A stretch of DNA of 50,371 bases from an uncultured Gammaproteobacteria bacterium (GTDB lineage: Bacteria > Pseudomonadota > Gammaproteobacteria > Pseudomonadales > Pseudohongiellaceae), in NCBI GenBank assembly GCA_903876785.1, contig CAIRBI010000286.1, forward strand, positions 1 to 50,371, given 5' to 3'. Below are positions 19,268-29,381 of this stretch, one piece after another. The number at the start of each line of letters is the position of its first letter. The first letter of the stretch is position 1. The notes beneath the pieces are model-generated. The model searched no databases and was not told the DNA's origin. It saw only the letters and a program-made list of their open reading frames with translations. Made by a program: the position numbers and the translations under genes.

Positions 19268-20590
19268 TTAGAGCGGCTTGCGCAGAGCCTTCGAATTGCG
19301 CTGGTAGTTGTACATCCTCTGTTTCTTCTCTGGCAGATCGGCGACGCCGATGGGCGTAAAGCCTTTCTCCAGGAACCAGTGGGTGGTCTGGGTGGTCAGC
19401 ACGATCACATTCGTGAATCCGCTCTTCCTGGCATGCGCTTCCAGCGCGCCGAGCAGGTGTTCGCCGCGTCCGCTGTCCTGATAGTCCTTGTGAATCGCGA
19501 TGCAGGCGATCTCGCCGCAGGTGCTGTCCAGCGGGTAAAGCGCCGCGCAGGCGATAATCATTCCCTCGCGCTCGATCACGAAGAAGAAGCTGATCTCGGC
19601 CTCCAGCAACTCCCGCGAACGGTGCACGAGCACGCCCGCGTCTTCCAGCGGCTTGATGAGTTCGAGGATGCCGCCGACATCCTCGATGCTGGCCGGGCGC
19701 AGCTCTTCGAAATTGTCCTTGGACACCAGAGTGCCACTACCGTCGCGGGTAAACAGCTCCTCGATCAGGGCGCCGTTCTGCTCGAAATTGATGAGGTGGC
19801 TGCGGCGCACGTTGTGTCGACATGCGGCAATGGCCGCATTGAGTGCCTGAGCGACTCCATTGGCTTTGTTCTCGTCACGTGATTCGACCGCCACCAGGAC
19901 TTCCTGTGCAGAGGCGGGGCTCAGCGTGCTGACCATATGGCCGCTGCTGTCCATGATGCCATTCTGCGGAATGAACAGAATCAGCTTTTCCGCGTTGAGC
20001 GCGATGGCCGTCTCGGTCGCCACTTCCTCGGGGGACAGGTTGAACACCTCGCCCGTCGGTGAGTAGCCGAGGTTGGAGAGGACGACAATGTTGTTGCGGT
20101 CAAGATGCTGTTGTATCGCCATGGCATTGACCTTGCGGACCATGCCGGTCAGTGCGTGATCGATGCCATCCAGCACACCCAGCGGTCGCGCCGTGATGAA
20201 GTTGCCACGGGCGAGCTTGATGTCGGCGCCATGCATCGGCGAATTCGCGAGCCCCATCGAGAACAGCGCTTCGACATCAATGCTCAGCGCGCCAATGATC
20301 TGCTTGATGATCTGCAGGCTGATGGCATCGGTGATGCGCAGGCCCTTGTGATAGGTCGACTCGATGCCCGCGCCTTCCAGTGCCGCATTGATCTGCGGAC
20401 GCGCCCCGTGCACGAGCACCAGCTTCACGCCCAGGCTGTGCAGCAGCGTGATGTCATGCACGATATTGTTGAAATTGCTGTGCGCGAGCGCTTCTCCCGG
20501 CAGCAGCACCACGAACACCTTTTTGCGATGTGCGTTGATGTAGCTGGAGGAGTTGCGGAACCAGTCAATGTATTGGGGCGGATTTTTCAT
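19268..20590 (-). CDS. argA: Amino-acid N-acetyltransferase (N-acetylglutamate synthase)
   Basis: Amino-acid kinase-like N-terminus (VLVHGARPQINAAL) plus C-terminal GNAT domain. Confidence 0.95.
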   Translation of the reverse strand: MKNPPQYIDWFRNSSSYINAHRKKVFVVLLPGEALAHSNFNNIVHDITLLHSLGVKLVLVHGARPQINAALEGAGIESTYHKGLRITDAISLQIIKQIIGALSIDVEALFSMGLANSPMHGADIKLARGNFITARPLGVLDGIDHALTGMVRKVNAMAIQQHLDRNNIVVLSNLGYSPTGEVFNLSPEEVATETAIALNAEKLILFIPQNGIMDSSGHMVSTLSPASAQEVLVAVESRDENKANGVAQALNAAIAACRHNVRRSHLINFEQNGALIEELFTRDGSGTLVSKDNFEELRPASIEDVGGILELIKPLEDAGVLVHRSRELLEAEISFFFVIEREGMIIACAALYPLDSTCGEIACIAIHKDYQDSGRGEHLLGALEAHARKSGFTNVIVLTTQTTHWFLEKGFTPIGVADLPEKKQRMYNYQRNSKALRKPL

Positions 20591-20648
20591 GGGCTGAATA
20601 TAGTCTATTTGGTGAATGTTATGAAGCCGCGCTTTTGTCGCTGATTGC

Positions 20649-21818
20649 TCAGAGACAGTAGTGACGAATGAGATCCTTGAGCACCTCGATGCAGGGCCGC
20701 ACCCGATCCAGCGCAAGGTATTCATCGGGCTGGTGGGCCTGATCGATATCGCCGGGGCCAAGGATGATGGTGTCCATGCCGAGCTTCTGCAGCAGCGGCC
20801 CCTCGGTGCCGAAGGCGACACTGGCGGCGCTGTTGCCGGTGAGGCGCTCAGCGGTGCGCACCAGCTCATTGTCTGGAGCGGTCCAGAATGCTGGAAGGCC
20901 AGAGAACAGTGGTTTGAGCGTTGCTGCAACGTTGAAACGTGCGGCAATCGGCAGCACGCGTGCGCGAATCTCCTCGCGCATGGCGTCGATTTCCATGCCA
21001 GGCAGCAGGCGGATATCGAATTCAAGACGACAATGTCCGCAGATGCGATTGGGATTGTCGCCACCGTGAATGCAACCTAGATTCAAGGTGGGGCGGGGAA
21101 TGCTGAAGATCGGGCTGTGATAGCGCAGTTGCAGGTCTTCGCGAAACGCGATCAGTTCGCCGATGACGCTGTGCATCGCCTCCAGCGCGTTGTGCCCGAG
21201 CGCAGGATTCGACGAATGCCCGCTCTGGCCGAGCAGATCGATGGATTCCATCATGATGCCCTTGTGAGCGTGAATCGGACGCATGCCGGTAGGCTCGCCG
21301 ATGATCGCGCAACGCGCCTTCGGCCTGCCCAGCTCGGCGATGGTGCGCGCGCCCTGCATCGAGGTCTCTTCATCGGCGGTGGCGAGCACGATCAGCGGCT
21401 GCTTCAGCTTCATGCCCTGAAAGGCCGACACCGCTTCCATGACCAGCGGAAAGAAACTCTTCATGTCCGTGCTGCCAAGACCGTAAAGCTTGCCGTCCTT
21501 CTCGGTAAGTCGGAACGGATTCACGCTCCACAGCGCTTCATCCAGCGGCACGGTGTCGGTGTGGCCCGCCAGCACCAGCCCGCCGGGGCCGCTGCCCAGT
21601 GTGGCGATCAGATTCAGTTTGATGTTGCCAGAGGTCGCCGCCGTGGTGCCGGGGCTCTGAATGATCTCAGTGCTGAAACCGAGATCGCGGAAACACTGCG
21701 CGAGGTACTCGATGACCGGCGCATTGCTGGTGTCCAAAGAGGGATTCGCCGAGCTGACACTTGGTCTGCTGATCAGCGCGTCGAGGTGTTTCATAAGAGT
21801 CGGAAAGGCGGAGGGCAT
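20649..21818 (-). CDS. argE: Acetylornithine deacetylase
   Basis: M20 motifs LAGHTDTVPLDEALWSVNPF, GLGSTDMKSFF, ATADEETSMQGA; next to argA. Confidence 0.93.
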   Translation of the reverse strand: MPSAFPTLMKHLDALISRPSVSSANPSLDTSNAPVIEYLAQCFRDLGFSTEIIQSPGTTAATSGNIKLNLIATLGSGPGGLVLAGHTDTVPLDEALWSVNPFRLTEKDGKLYGLGSTDMKSFFPLVMEAVSAFQGMKLKQPLIVLATADEETSMQGARTIAELGRPKARCAIIGEPTGMRPIHAHKGIMMESIDLLGQSGHSSNPALGHNALEAMHSVIGELIAFREDLQLRYHSPIFSIPRPTLNLGCIHGGDNPNRICGHCRLEFDIRLLPGMEIDAMREEIRARVLPIAARFNVAATLKPLFSGLPAFWTAPDNELVRTAERLTGNSAASVAFGTEGPLLQKLGMDTIILGPGDIDQAHQPDEYLALDRVRPCIEVLKDLIRHYCL

Positions 21819-21819
21819 C

Positions 21820-22203
21820 TCAGTTGCCTGCGGAGGTGCTGGCAGCACTGTTGCTGGCGATGTTGTTAGCGACCAAGTCGGTCTTCGCGGCCATAATGAA
21901 ATCGTTAGGATGCAAGCCGTTGGCCTTGTGGGTCCACCAGTTGACCGTCGCCTTGCCCCATTCGATGAGCAGGCTGGGATGATGATTCTCGCGTTCGGCT
22001 AAAAGGCCGATCTTGTGTGCGAAGGCGGCGGCTTCCTTGAAATCACGGAAGTGAAACTCACGCCGAATCTGCTCCATGCCGTCTACCTGCACCTTCTTCC
22101 AGCGCGGGATCGAGGCCAGCATTTTATTGGAATCCTCGGGCAGCATCGCACGCGTGCCGATGATGCAGGGCTGGCAATGTTGTTCGTAGAGCGAACGGGA
22201 CAT
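21820..22203 (-). CDS. phhB: Pterin-4a-carbinolamine dehydratase
   Basis: FHFRDFKEAAAFAHKIGLLAERENHHPSLLIEWGKATVNWWTH. Confidence 0.95.
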   Translation of the reverse strand: MSRSLYEQHCQPCIIGTRAMLPEDSNKMLASIPRWKKVQVDGMEQIRREFHFRDFKEAAAFAHKIGLLAERENHHPSLLIEWGKATVNWWTHKANGLHPNDFIMAAKTDLVANNIASNSAASTSAGN

Positions 22204-22218
22204 GATGGTGCCTCCTTC

Positions 22219-23430
22219 TCAGAGAAACTCTTCGAGCACGCTGTTGAGAAACTGCTGTCCTTTTTCGGTGGGGCGAATGACACCGCCTTCCTCGATCAGA
22301 AGAGCCTTGTTTTGCAGGGATTCTACCTGCTTTTGCAATACCTCGAAACCCAGCCCGGTTGCCGCCTCGAACTGCGCGGCAGTGAAGCCTTCCTGCAGGC
22401 GCAGCACGTTGAGCATGAACTCCAGCGGCAAGTCTGCCGTGGCAATCGCCGTGGACTCGGCGCGGAAAGGCGTGGGCAGCAGTGAGCGGGCGGCCTCGAG
22501 ATAATGCCCTGGCTGTCGCGTCTTGCGGGTGCGCAGTATCTGGTTCTGCTGTGTCAAAGTAGAAAGGGCCGATGATGAGGGCGCCAATGTGATCTTGCCG
22601 TGTGCACCCGCACCGATGCCCAGATAATCGCCGAAGCGCCAGTAGTTCAGGTTGTGGCGTGAGCGGCGTCCTGCGCGGGCAAAGGCCGACACCTCGTAGC
22701 GCGCGTAACCGTATTGCGCCAGCAGGGCGAGACCGCCTTCCTGAATATCGTTCAGCTCGTCCTCGGGCGGCAGTGCCGGAGGTCTCTTGAAGAATTCCGT
22801 GTTGGGTTCGATGGTGAGCTGATACCAGGACAGATGCTCGGGAGCGAAGGAGATTGCCGCTTCGAGATCGGCCAGCGCGGCGCCGAGTGACTGCTCCTTG
22901 AGCCCGTACATGATGTCCACGTTGAGGTTGTCGAAGCCGGCCTGGCGTGCGAACTCGATGGCCCTTCTGCCATCGTTGCTGCCATGGATACGACCGAGGT
23001 TCTGCAGTTGTGCGTCATCGAAACTTTGAATGCCGATGGACAGGCGATTGATGCCGGCGCGCCGATAATCGGCAAACTTGTCGCGTTCGGCAGTGCCGGG
23101 GTTGGCCTCCAGAGTGATCTCTATGTCGGTGGCAAAACGCACATGCTGCAGCAGGCCATTCAAGAGTCGTTCATAGGCACGTGCGGAAAACAGGCTCGGC
23201 GTGCCACCGCCGAAGAAGATCGAGCCGATCTCGCGACCTTGCCCCTGTTCATGAATCCAGGGCAGATCATCCATGAAATCCCGCAACAGTGCATCGATGT
23301 ATTCCGACTCGGGAAGCTCGCCGTTCTTCTGATGAGAATTGAAATCGCAGTACGGACATTTACGCACACACCAGGGGATGTGGACGTACAGACTCAGGGG
23401 CGGGACTTGCAGCCGCTGGGAGTTGCTCAC
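22219..23430 (-). CDS. hemW: Radical SAM heme chaperone HemW
   Basis: LYVHIPWCVRKCPYCDFNSH radical SAM CxxxCxxC; FFGGGTPSLF; adjacent to rdgB. Confidence 0.96.
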   Translation of the reverse strand: MSNSQRLQVPPLSLYVHIPWCVRKCPYCDFNSHQKNGELPESEYIDALLRDFMDDLPWIHEQGQGREIGSIFFGGGTPSLFSARAYERLLNGLLQHVRFATDIEITLEANPGTAERDKFADYRRAGINRLSIGIQSFDDAQLQNLGRIHGSNDGRRAIEFARQAGFDNLNVDIMYGLKEQSLGAALADLEAAISFAPEHLSWYQLTIEPNTEFFKRPPALPPEDELNDIQEGGLALLAQYGYARYEVSAFARAGRRSRHNLNYWRFGDYLGIGAGAHGKITLAPSSSALSTLTQQNQILRTRKTRQPGHYLEAARSLLPTPFRAESTAIATADLPLEFMLNVLRLQEGFTAAQFEAATGLGFEVLQKQVESLQNKALLIEEGGVIRPTEKGQQFLNSVLEEFL

Positions 23431-24038
23431 AGATGTGCCCGGTTGCGCATGGCATTCCAGCTGGCAAGCAACTGGCGCAGTGCCTGGCCACGATGGCTGA
23501 TGCTGTTCTTTATCGCCGGTTCCAGCTCGGCAGACGCGCAGCCGTGCGTGGGGACGTAGAACAGCGGGTCATAGCCGAAACCGTTCGCTCCCGACGGGGC
23601 GTAGAGAATGCGGCCTTCCCAGGTGCCCTGGCTGATGAACGGCATCGGATCTTCGGCATGACGCATGAAGACGATCACGCATTGATAGCGCGCGCCGCGC
23701 TGTTCGATGGGGACGCTGGCGAGTGCGGCCAGCAGTTTGTCATTGTTCTGCTGATCCGTGGCGCCGACACTGGCATAGCGCGCCGAGTAGATTCCCGGTT
23801 GCCCGCGCAGCGCGTCGACTTCAATGCCGGAATCATCGGCTAGTGCCGGCAGGCCGGTCAGCGCGCTGGCGTGTCGGGCCTTGAGGATGGCGTTCTCCAC
23901 GAAGCTCAGGCCGGTCTCGTCAGCATCGCTGACACCGAGCGAGCGCTGGGTGACGAATTCAATGTCGGCACCGCCGAGCATCTGCTGGAATTCCCGGAGT
24001 TTGCCCGCGTTGCCGCTGGCCAGCACAATTCTGTTCAT
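23427..24038 (-). CDS. rdgB: RdgB/HAM1 family non-canonical purine NTP pyrophosphatase
   Basis: IVLASGNAGKLREFQQML; ALADDSGIEVDALRGQPGIYSARYA; GANGFGYDPLFYVP. Confidence 0.97.
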   Translation of the reverse strand: MNRIVLASGNAGKLREFQQMLGGADIEFVTQRSLGVSDADETGLSFVENAILKARHASALTGLPALADDSGIEVDALRGQPGIYSARYASVGATDQQNNDKLLAALASVPIEQRGARYQCVIVFMRHAEDPMPFISQGTWEGRILYAPSGANGFGYDPLFYVPTHGCASAELEPAIKNSISHRGQALRQLLASWNAMRNRAHL

Positions 24039-24048
24039 AAGGGGCGTC

Positions 24049-24642
24049 TCAGCGACTGATGTGATAAATGGCGGTCTCACCGAGCAGATTTGGCCACAGC
24101 TTGATGTACCAGTTGCCCTGATGATGATGGTCGACCACGGTGCGCGTGATGACATTGATGCCTTTCTCGCGGCACAGCACGTCGAAATCGCGCACGGTGC
24201 AGAAGTGGATGTTCGGCGTGTCGTACCACTGATAGGGCATGAACTTGGACACGGGCATTCTGCCCTTGCGCAGCAGATACAGCCGGCTGCGCCAGTTGCC
24301 GAAATTCGGGAACGTGACGATGCAATTGCGGCCAATGCGCAGCATCTCGTCGATGACCACGTCAGGATAATTCACCGCCTGCAGTGTCTGCGTGAGCAGC
24401 ACGGTATCGAAGCTCTTGTCGCCGAAATTCTGCAGCCCCTTGTTGAGGTCCTGCTCGATCACGTTGACACCCTTGCTCAGGCATTGGTGAATATTGTTCG
24501 CGTCGATTTCCAATCCGATCTCGGAGATTTGGCGCGTATTTTTCAGATACTCAAGGAGGCTGCCGTCGCCGCAGCCGAGGTCCAGCACGCGGCTGCCTGG
24601 CGCAATCCAGTGCTGAATGATATCGAGGTCAGGGCGCATCAT
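24049..24642 (-). CDS. metW: Methionine biosynthesis protein MetW
   Basis: [21 protein letters not shown]; 4-bp overlap with upstream metX. Confidence 0.95.
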   Translation of the reverse strand: MMRPDLDIIQHWIAPGSRVLDLGCGDGSLLEYLKNTRQISEIGLEIDANNIHQCLSKGVNVIEQDLNKGLQNFGDKSFDTVLLTQTLQAVNYPDVVIDEMLRIGRNCIVTFPNFGNWRSRLYLLRKGRMPVSKFMPYQWYDTPNIHFCTVRDFDVLCREKGINVITRTVVDHHHQGNWYIKLWPNLLGETAIYHISR

Positions 24643-25880
24643 GTTCTCACCTCTGTGGATTCCACCGCATGGCCGTTGACCTCAGCGCTGACGCGCCGCA
24701 GATACGTGGTGAGTGCCTCCATGTAACGAGGCACCGGCAGCAGAAAGGCGTCATGCCCCTGATCGGCTTCGATCTCCAGATAACTGACCGCCTTGCGCGC
24801 CTCCAGCAAGGCGTCGACGATTTCGCGTGTGCGTTCCGGCGGAAATCGCCAGTCCGAACTGAAAGAGATCAACAGGAACCGACAATTGCTGTTGGCGAAA
24901 GTGCGGCTCAGATCGCCGTCGAAGTCCACCGACGGATCGAAATAATCCAGCGCCTTGGTCATCAGCAGATAGGTGTTGGCGTCGAAGCGCTCGGAGAAGC
25001 GCTCGCCCTGATAATGCAGATAACTCTCCACCTGGAAGTCGGTGTCCAGCCCAAAGCTGAGCGTGCCGCTGCGCAGATCGCGCCCGAAGTTGCTCTTGAT
25101 CGACGGGCTCGTGATTGCCTGACTGTTCGGGTCGTCGACCGACTTGCCGAATTTCTCGCGCATGGCGCTGTCGGACAGATAGGTGATGTGACCCACCATG
25201 CGCGCCAGCATCACGCCCTTCTTCGGGTAGGTGCCGTGTTCCAGATAACGACCGTTGTGGAAGTTGGGGTCGGCCGTAATCGACTGACGCGCTACTTCGT
25301 TGAAGGCGATATTCTGCGCAGACAGTGTCGGTGCTACGGCAATCATGATCGCGTGGCGCACTTTCTCCGGATAGCTGATCGACCAGCGCATCACTTGCAT
25401 GCCGCCGAGGCTGCCGCCGATTACCGCTGCCCACTGATCGATGCCGAGCCGGTGCATGAGTCGCAACTGGCTGTTGACCCAGTCGCGCACCGTCACCACC
25501 GGGAAGTCGGGACCGTAGAAGGTGCCGGTGTCCGGATTCAGTGCGGTCGGGCCGGTACTGCCTGCGCAGCCGCCGAGGTTGTTGAGGCAGACGACAAAGA
25601 AATGGTTGGTGTCGAAAGGTTTGCCGGGGCCGATGCAGGTGTCCCACCAGCCGGGTTTGCCATCGGCATCCGTGTGATAACCCGCGGCGTGATGGTCGCC
25701 GCTGAGGGCGTGACAGATCAGAATCGCGTTGGATTTGGCTGCATTCAACGTGCCATAGGTTTCCACCATCAGGTCGTAACTGGCGATCACTTTGCCGCTG
25801 CGCAGTGTGAGAGGTTCGTCGAAGTGCAGACACTGCGGCGTGACGATTCCTACTGAATCTTTCGGGATGGTCTTGGGCAT
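24639..25880 (-). CDS. metX: Homoserine O-acyltransferase MetX
   Basis: [34 protein letters not shown] catalytic segment [12 protein letters not shown]. Confidence 0.95.
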   Translation of the reverse strand: MPKTIPKDSVGIVTPQCLHFDEPLTLRSGKVIASYDLMVETYGTLNAAKSNAILICHALSGDHHAAGYHTDADGKPGWWDTCIGPGKPFDTNHFFVVCLNNLGGCAGSTGPTALNPDTGTFYGPDFPVVTVRDWVNSQLRLMHRLGIDQWAAVIGGSLGGMQVMRWSISYPEKVRHAIMIAVAPTLSAQNIAFNEVARQSITADPNFHNGRYLEHGTYPKKGVMLARMVGHITYLSDSAMREKFGKSVDDPNSQAITSPSIKSNFGRDLRSGTLSFGLDTDFQVESYLHYQGERFSERFDANTYLLMTKALDYFDPSVDFDGDLSRTFANSNCRFLLISFSSDWRFPPERTREIVDALLEARKAVSYLEIEADQGHDAFLLPVPRYMEALTTYLRRVSAEVNGHAVESTEVRT

Positions 25881-25881
25881 C

Positions 25882-26232
25882 TTATGTTCTTGTTGTCCGT
25901 GCTGCTGGAGAAGCCCCGGTGCGGTCGAGTTGCAGGGCGGCGGGCAGTACCTGCGGATCCATGATCAGGATGCGCTTCTGTCTGCTGTTGTCTCCGCTCA
26001 TGATCTCCACACTGCCCTGAGGTACTTTGAACTGTTTGGCTAAAAACCTTATCAGGTGTTTGTTGGCCTTGCCGTCGACCGGCGGCGCCGTGATGCGAAT
26101 CTTGATTCTGCCCTCCGTCACTTCCGCAAACTCATCCTGCGCCGCCTTCGGTTGCAGGCGACAGTGCAGGATCAGGTTGCGATCCTGCCAGTGATAGTAA
26201 ACGGAGTCATCTGCGGATTCATGGTCTGCCAA
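25882..26232 (-). CDS. yggU: DUF167 family protein YggU
   Basis: [10 protein letters not shown]...[26 protein letters not shown]. Confidence 0.93.
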   Translation of the reverse strand: MADHESADDSVYYHWQDRNLILHCRLQPKAAQDEFAEVTEGRIKIRITAPPVDGKANKHLIRFLAKQFKVPQGSVEIMSGDNSRQKRILIMDPQVLPAALQLDRTGASPAARTTRT

Positions 26233-26235
26233 TAG

Positions 26236-26814
26236 CTATAACCCCAGCACCACAGCAGGATTCACCCCCATCGGCATGATCAGCATAGTGCGGATGACCT
26301 GGATGGCGAGGAACACGAAGATGGGTGACAGGTCGAGCCCGCCCATCGAGGGCAGGAGGCGCCGGAACGGCTCCATCAGCGGTTCGGTCAACTGACGAAT
26401 CAACACCAGTGCCGGATGGGCGCTATGCGGTGCAATGAAGCTGGCGATGATGGAGATCATCATGCCCCAGAAGTAGATGTTCAGCACCAGTGACAGCAGG
26501 CCGATGACCGACCAGGAGACCACCAGACCGGCACCGGGAATCCCGAATCCGCTGAGCGATATCAGCAGCGTGGTAGCGATGCACTGGACCAGCAGGGCCA
26601 GCACCAGTGAGGCGAAATCCAATCCGCGATAACCAGGGATGATGCGGCGGAAGAGCCGCACGGCGGGATCTGTCACCTTCACGATGGCCTGGGTGAACGG
26701 GTTGTAGAAATCTGCGCGGGCCACCTGCAGCAGAAAGCGCAGCATGATCGCGAGCAGGTATAACCCTCCCAGCGTATTGACGAGCAGAACACCGACATTA
26801 CCAATTGCACCCAT
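26236..26814 (-). CDS. yggT: YggT family membrane protein
   Basis: Paired YggT hydrophobic segments; LIRQLTEPLMEPFRRLLPSMGGLDLSPIFVFLAIQ. Confidence 0.95.
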   Translation of the reverse strand: MGAIGNVGVLLVNTLGGLYLLAIMLRFLLQVARADFYNPFTQAIVKVTDPAVRLFRRIIPGYRGLDFASLVLALLVQCIATTLLISLSGFGIPGAGLVVSWSVIGLLSLVLNIYFWGMMISIIASFIAPHSAHPALVLIRQLTEPLMEPFRRLLPSMGGLDLSPIFVFLAIQVIRTMLIMPMGVNPAVVLGL

Positions 26815-26902
26815 GTATCACTCTCTCCGTTTTTAATGCTGAGACCAAACCTGAATATTGCCGACCTGTGGTGATTGCGTCGCCTGACGGCGTGCGGGTG
26901 CT

Positions 26903-27721
26903 TCAGCCCGCCAGTTCCACGGAGCGCTTCTGTGCGGCACTCAAGGCGCGCTCCACCAGCCCACGGAAATCCTCACTCTCGAACTGCTCCAGCGCGGCCT
27001 GCGTGGTGCCATTGGGTGAAGTCACCCGGCGCCGCAACTCGTCTGGTCCGACATCACTGGTAGCGGCCAGCTTCGCAGCACCCAACGCTGTCTGTATGGT
27101 CAGCGCGCGCGCCAGTTCAGGTTCAAGACCGAGTGCGACGCCTGCCTCTTGCATGGCCTCCATCAACAGGAAGAAATACGCGGGGCCGCTGCCTGAGAGC
27201 GCAGTCACCGCATTGATGTCGTGCTCGCTGTCCAGCCAGAGGCTGATGCCCACGGCGGACAGAATCGTTTCGGCCAGTGCCCGCTGCGCTGGAGAAGTGT
27301 TGGCATTGGCAAACAGCCCGGTGGCGCCTTCCAGTACCAGCGCCGGGGTATTGGGCATGCAGCGCACGATGGCCTGAGCACTACCCAGCCACTGCTCCAT
27401 GCTCTTGAGCGGAATGCCGGCGGCGATAGAGATGATCAACGTGCCAGTTTGCAGAAGTGGACGCAGGGTCTCGCAGACCTGCCCCATCACCTGTGGTTTG
27501 ACAGCGAGCAGCAGTACGTCGGCGTCGACCGCGATCTCACTCATGCTGCCGGTGCGGATGCCGCATTCGGCGCGCAGTTCAGCAAGCTTGGCAGTGTCAA
27601 TGTCGCAGGCGGCGATGTTGACAGCGGGCACACCCTTGGCCAGAAGTCCGCGTATCAGGCTGTTTGCCATGTTTCCCGCGCCGATGAAGGCGATCCTGCT
27701 GCTGTTCAGATTGTCTCTCAA
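26903..27721 (-). CDS. proC: Pyrroline-5-carboxylate reductase
   Basis: IAFIGAGNMANSLIRGLL; RCMPNTPALV; ALSGSGPAYFFLLMEAM. Confidence 0.97.
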   Translation of the reverse strand: MRDNLNSSRIAFIGAGNMANSLIRGLLAKGVPAVNIAACDIDTAKLAELRAECGIRTGSMSEIAVDADVLLLAVKPQVMGQVCETLRPLLQTGTLIISIAAGIPLKSMEQWLGSAQAIVRCMPNTPALVLEGATGLFANANTSPAQRALAETILSAVGISLWLDSEHDINAVTALSGSGPAYFFLLMEAMQEAGVALGLEPELARALTIQTALGAAKLAATSDVGPDELRRRVTSPNGTTQAALEQFESEDFRGLVERALSAAQKRSVELAG

Positions 27722-27864
27722 AAAGGTATCTCTCCAATCGGCCTGTCAGGCAGGTTGCTTTGTTGAATTCGGGGGCTATTCTAGCCCATGTCCAAGCCAA
27801 CTCACACCACGGAGGTAAGCGTCGGTTCCCGCCCCTCTCGCATGCGATTGCCCGTTAGTGCCCG

Positions 27865-29178
27865 TCAGTGCCAAAGCGCGCTGATAGGCAGCGCCCACAG
27901 CCCCGGGCCAAACGAGACAATGTGCTCTCCGGTGTAGAGCACCAGCCCTGTAAAACGATGCTCTCCGGCCAAGTTGGTTTTAAACCATTCCAGATGTTTG
28001 AAGCTCTCTCTGCTTATCGCCGACGCAGCCTTTACCTCCAGCCCCAGGAGGTCGCCGTTCTCGTTTTCGACGAGAAAGTCTATCTCCCGCTTCTCTCTGT
28101 CGCGGTAATGAAACAAGGAGTAGTCCTCCTCCTGTGCATCCAGAATTGCCGCCAGTTGCGTGAAGACATACGTTTCAAGAAGCTTGCCGTACAGCTTGCC
28201 GTCCAGCCGCACCCGCTCGTGACGCCAGTTCAGGATGGACGACATCAGCCCTGAATCGGTCATCAGAATCTTGTCGCGTTTGCCCGCCCGGTCATAGTCA
28301 GTGCGGGTCCACGCGGGCACCCGCTCCACGAGATAGAGGGTTTCCAGCGCATTGATATAACTTTCGAGGGCTGGGCGCTGCAGAGCCAGATCAGCCCCGA
28401 TCTTGGCAACATCCATGTAGTTGGACGACCATGCGGCGAGTATCTCGAGCAGTGTCAGCATGCTGTCTTTGCGACGGATATTGATGATTTCCCTGAGATC
28501 TCTTTCGATCAGCGATTCCACGTAGTCCTTGTGCCATTGGCGGATTTCACGCTCGTTCTCAAAGCGCAGAGCCTCTGGGTAGCCCCCTTTGAGCGCCTGC
28601 GTGATGTAGAAATCCTGATCGAAAGCCCGCCCCTGCAGATTTTCAGGGTCTGAGCTGAAAGGGTCTGAGCTGAAATGGTTTGAGCGGAAGGCGGTAAATT
28701 CTTCGCGAAACGCGGCTTGCGGGAATTGCGGCGTGTTCCCCAGCAGTTCTCCTTGTGTGAGTGGCCGCAGTCTGAGCTTGCGCACACGGCCTGCGAGAGA
28801 TTCCGTGACGCCGGGCAGGGATTGGATATTGGCAGAGCCGGTCAGCAGGAAGCGACCGGGATTCTGGTTGTCATCCACATTGCGTTTGATGGCCTGAAGC
28901 AGAGCCGGAACCCGTTGAATCTCATCAATGATCATCAGTTCGTCGGCGTGAGCCACAAAGCCGGCAGGATCGCTCTGTGCCGCTGCCATGAGCGTAGGGT
29001 CGTCAAGGGTGCGATAAATGCTGTCAGCCCCGGCGAGACCTCTGGCCAGAGTGGTCTTGCCGCATTGGCGACACCCGGCGAGGATGAGCACGCGACGGGT
29101 ACTCAGTGCCTGCATGACTCGCTTTTCCTGCCAGCGATCATAGGGGTGTCGTGTCTTGTCGTTGTCGCCCATAGCCAA
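27865..29178 (-). CDS. AAA ATPase with DUF4143-type C-terminal domain
   Basis: P-loop LAGCRQCGKTTLARGL; ELMIIDEIQRVPALLQAIK; GSANIQSLPGVTESLAGR; C-terminal REIDFLVEN segment. Confidence 0.93.
   Translation of the reverse strand: MAMGDNDKTRHPYDRWQEKRVMQALSTRRVLILAGCRQCGKTTLARGLAGADSIYRTLDDPTLMAAAQSDPAGFVAHADELMIIDEIQRVPALLQAIKRNVDDNQNPGRFLLTGSANIQSLPGVTESLAGRVRKLRLRPLTQGELLGNTPQFPQAAFREEFTAFRSNHFSSDPFSSDPENLQGRAFDQDFYITQALKGGYPEALRFENEREIRQWHKDYVESLIERDLREIINIRRKDSMLTLLEILAAWSSNYMDVAKIGADLALQRPALESYINALETLYLVERVPAWTRTDYDRAGKRDKILMTDSGLMSSILNWRHERVRLDGKLYGKLLETYVFTQLAAILDAQEEDYSLFHYRDREKREIDFLVENENGDLLGLEVKAASAISRESFKHLEWFKTNLAGEHRFTGLVLYTGEHIVSFGPGLWALPISALWH
28646..28690. repeat. 15-bp tandem repeat, three units (two identical, one degenerate), in frame
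   Basis: GGGTCTGAGCTGAAA / GGGTCTGAGCTGAAA / TGGTTTGAGCGGAAG; encodes ...NHFSSDPFSSDP... Confidence 0.9.
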
Positions 29179-29298
29179 TTCTGTGCCCGCGAAAGTTAAT
29201 GAAGAGGCCTCGCGTTTTTATACATTTAAAGTCCGCGAAATGCAATTCAGCGCAAAAAATGAATGAGCGGGCATCACTCAAAGTGGCTGCTGCCCCCC

Positions 29299-29315
29299 TG
29301 CGACATTCGGTCGCA
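29299..29315. promoter_or_regulatory. Palindrome TGCGAC-ATTCG-GTCGCA upstream of TonB receptor operon
   Basis: Perfect 6-bp arms, 67 nt before the 29382 start. Confidence 0.4.
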
Positions 29316-29381
29316 TTGTTTCCTCGACACGAATCCCTAGACTGGCCAGCATCAACTACAACCTCACGGAAGTGAAAGATC

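Noticed and set aside
24669-25856. 395-aa plus-strand ORF antisense to metX
   Set aside because: metX is unambiguous on the opposite strand; translation resembles reverse-frame artefact
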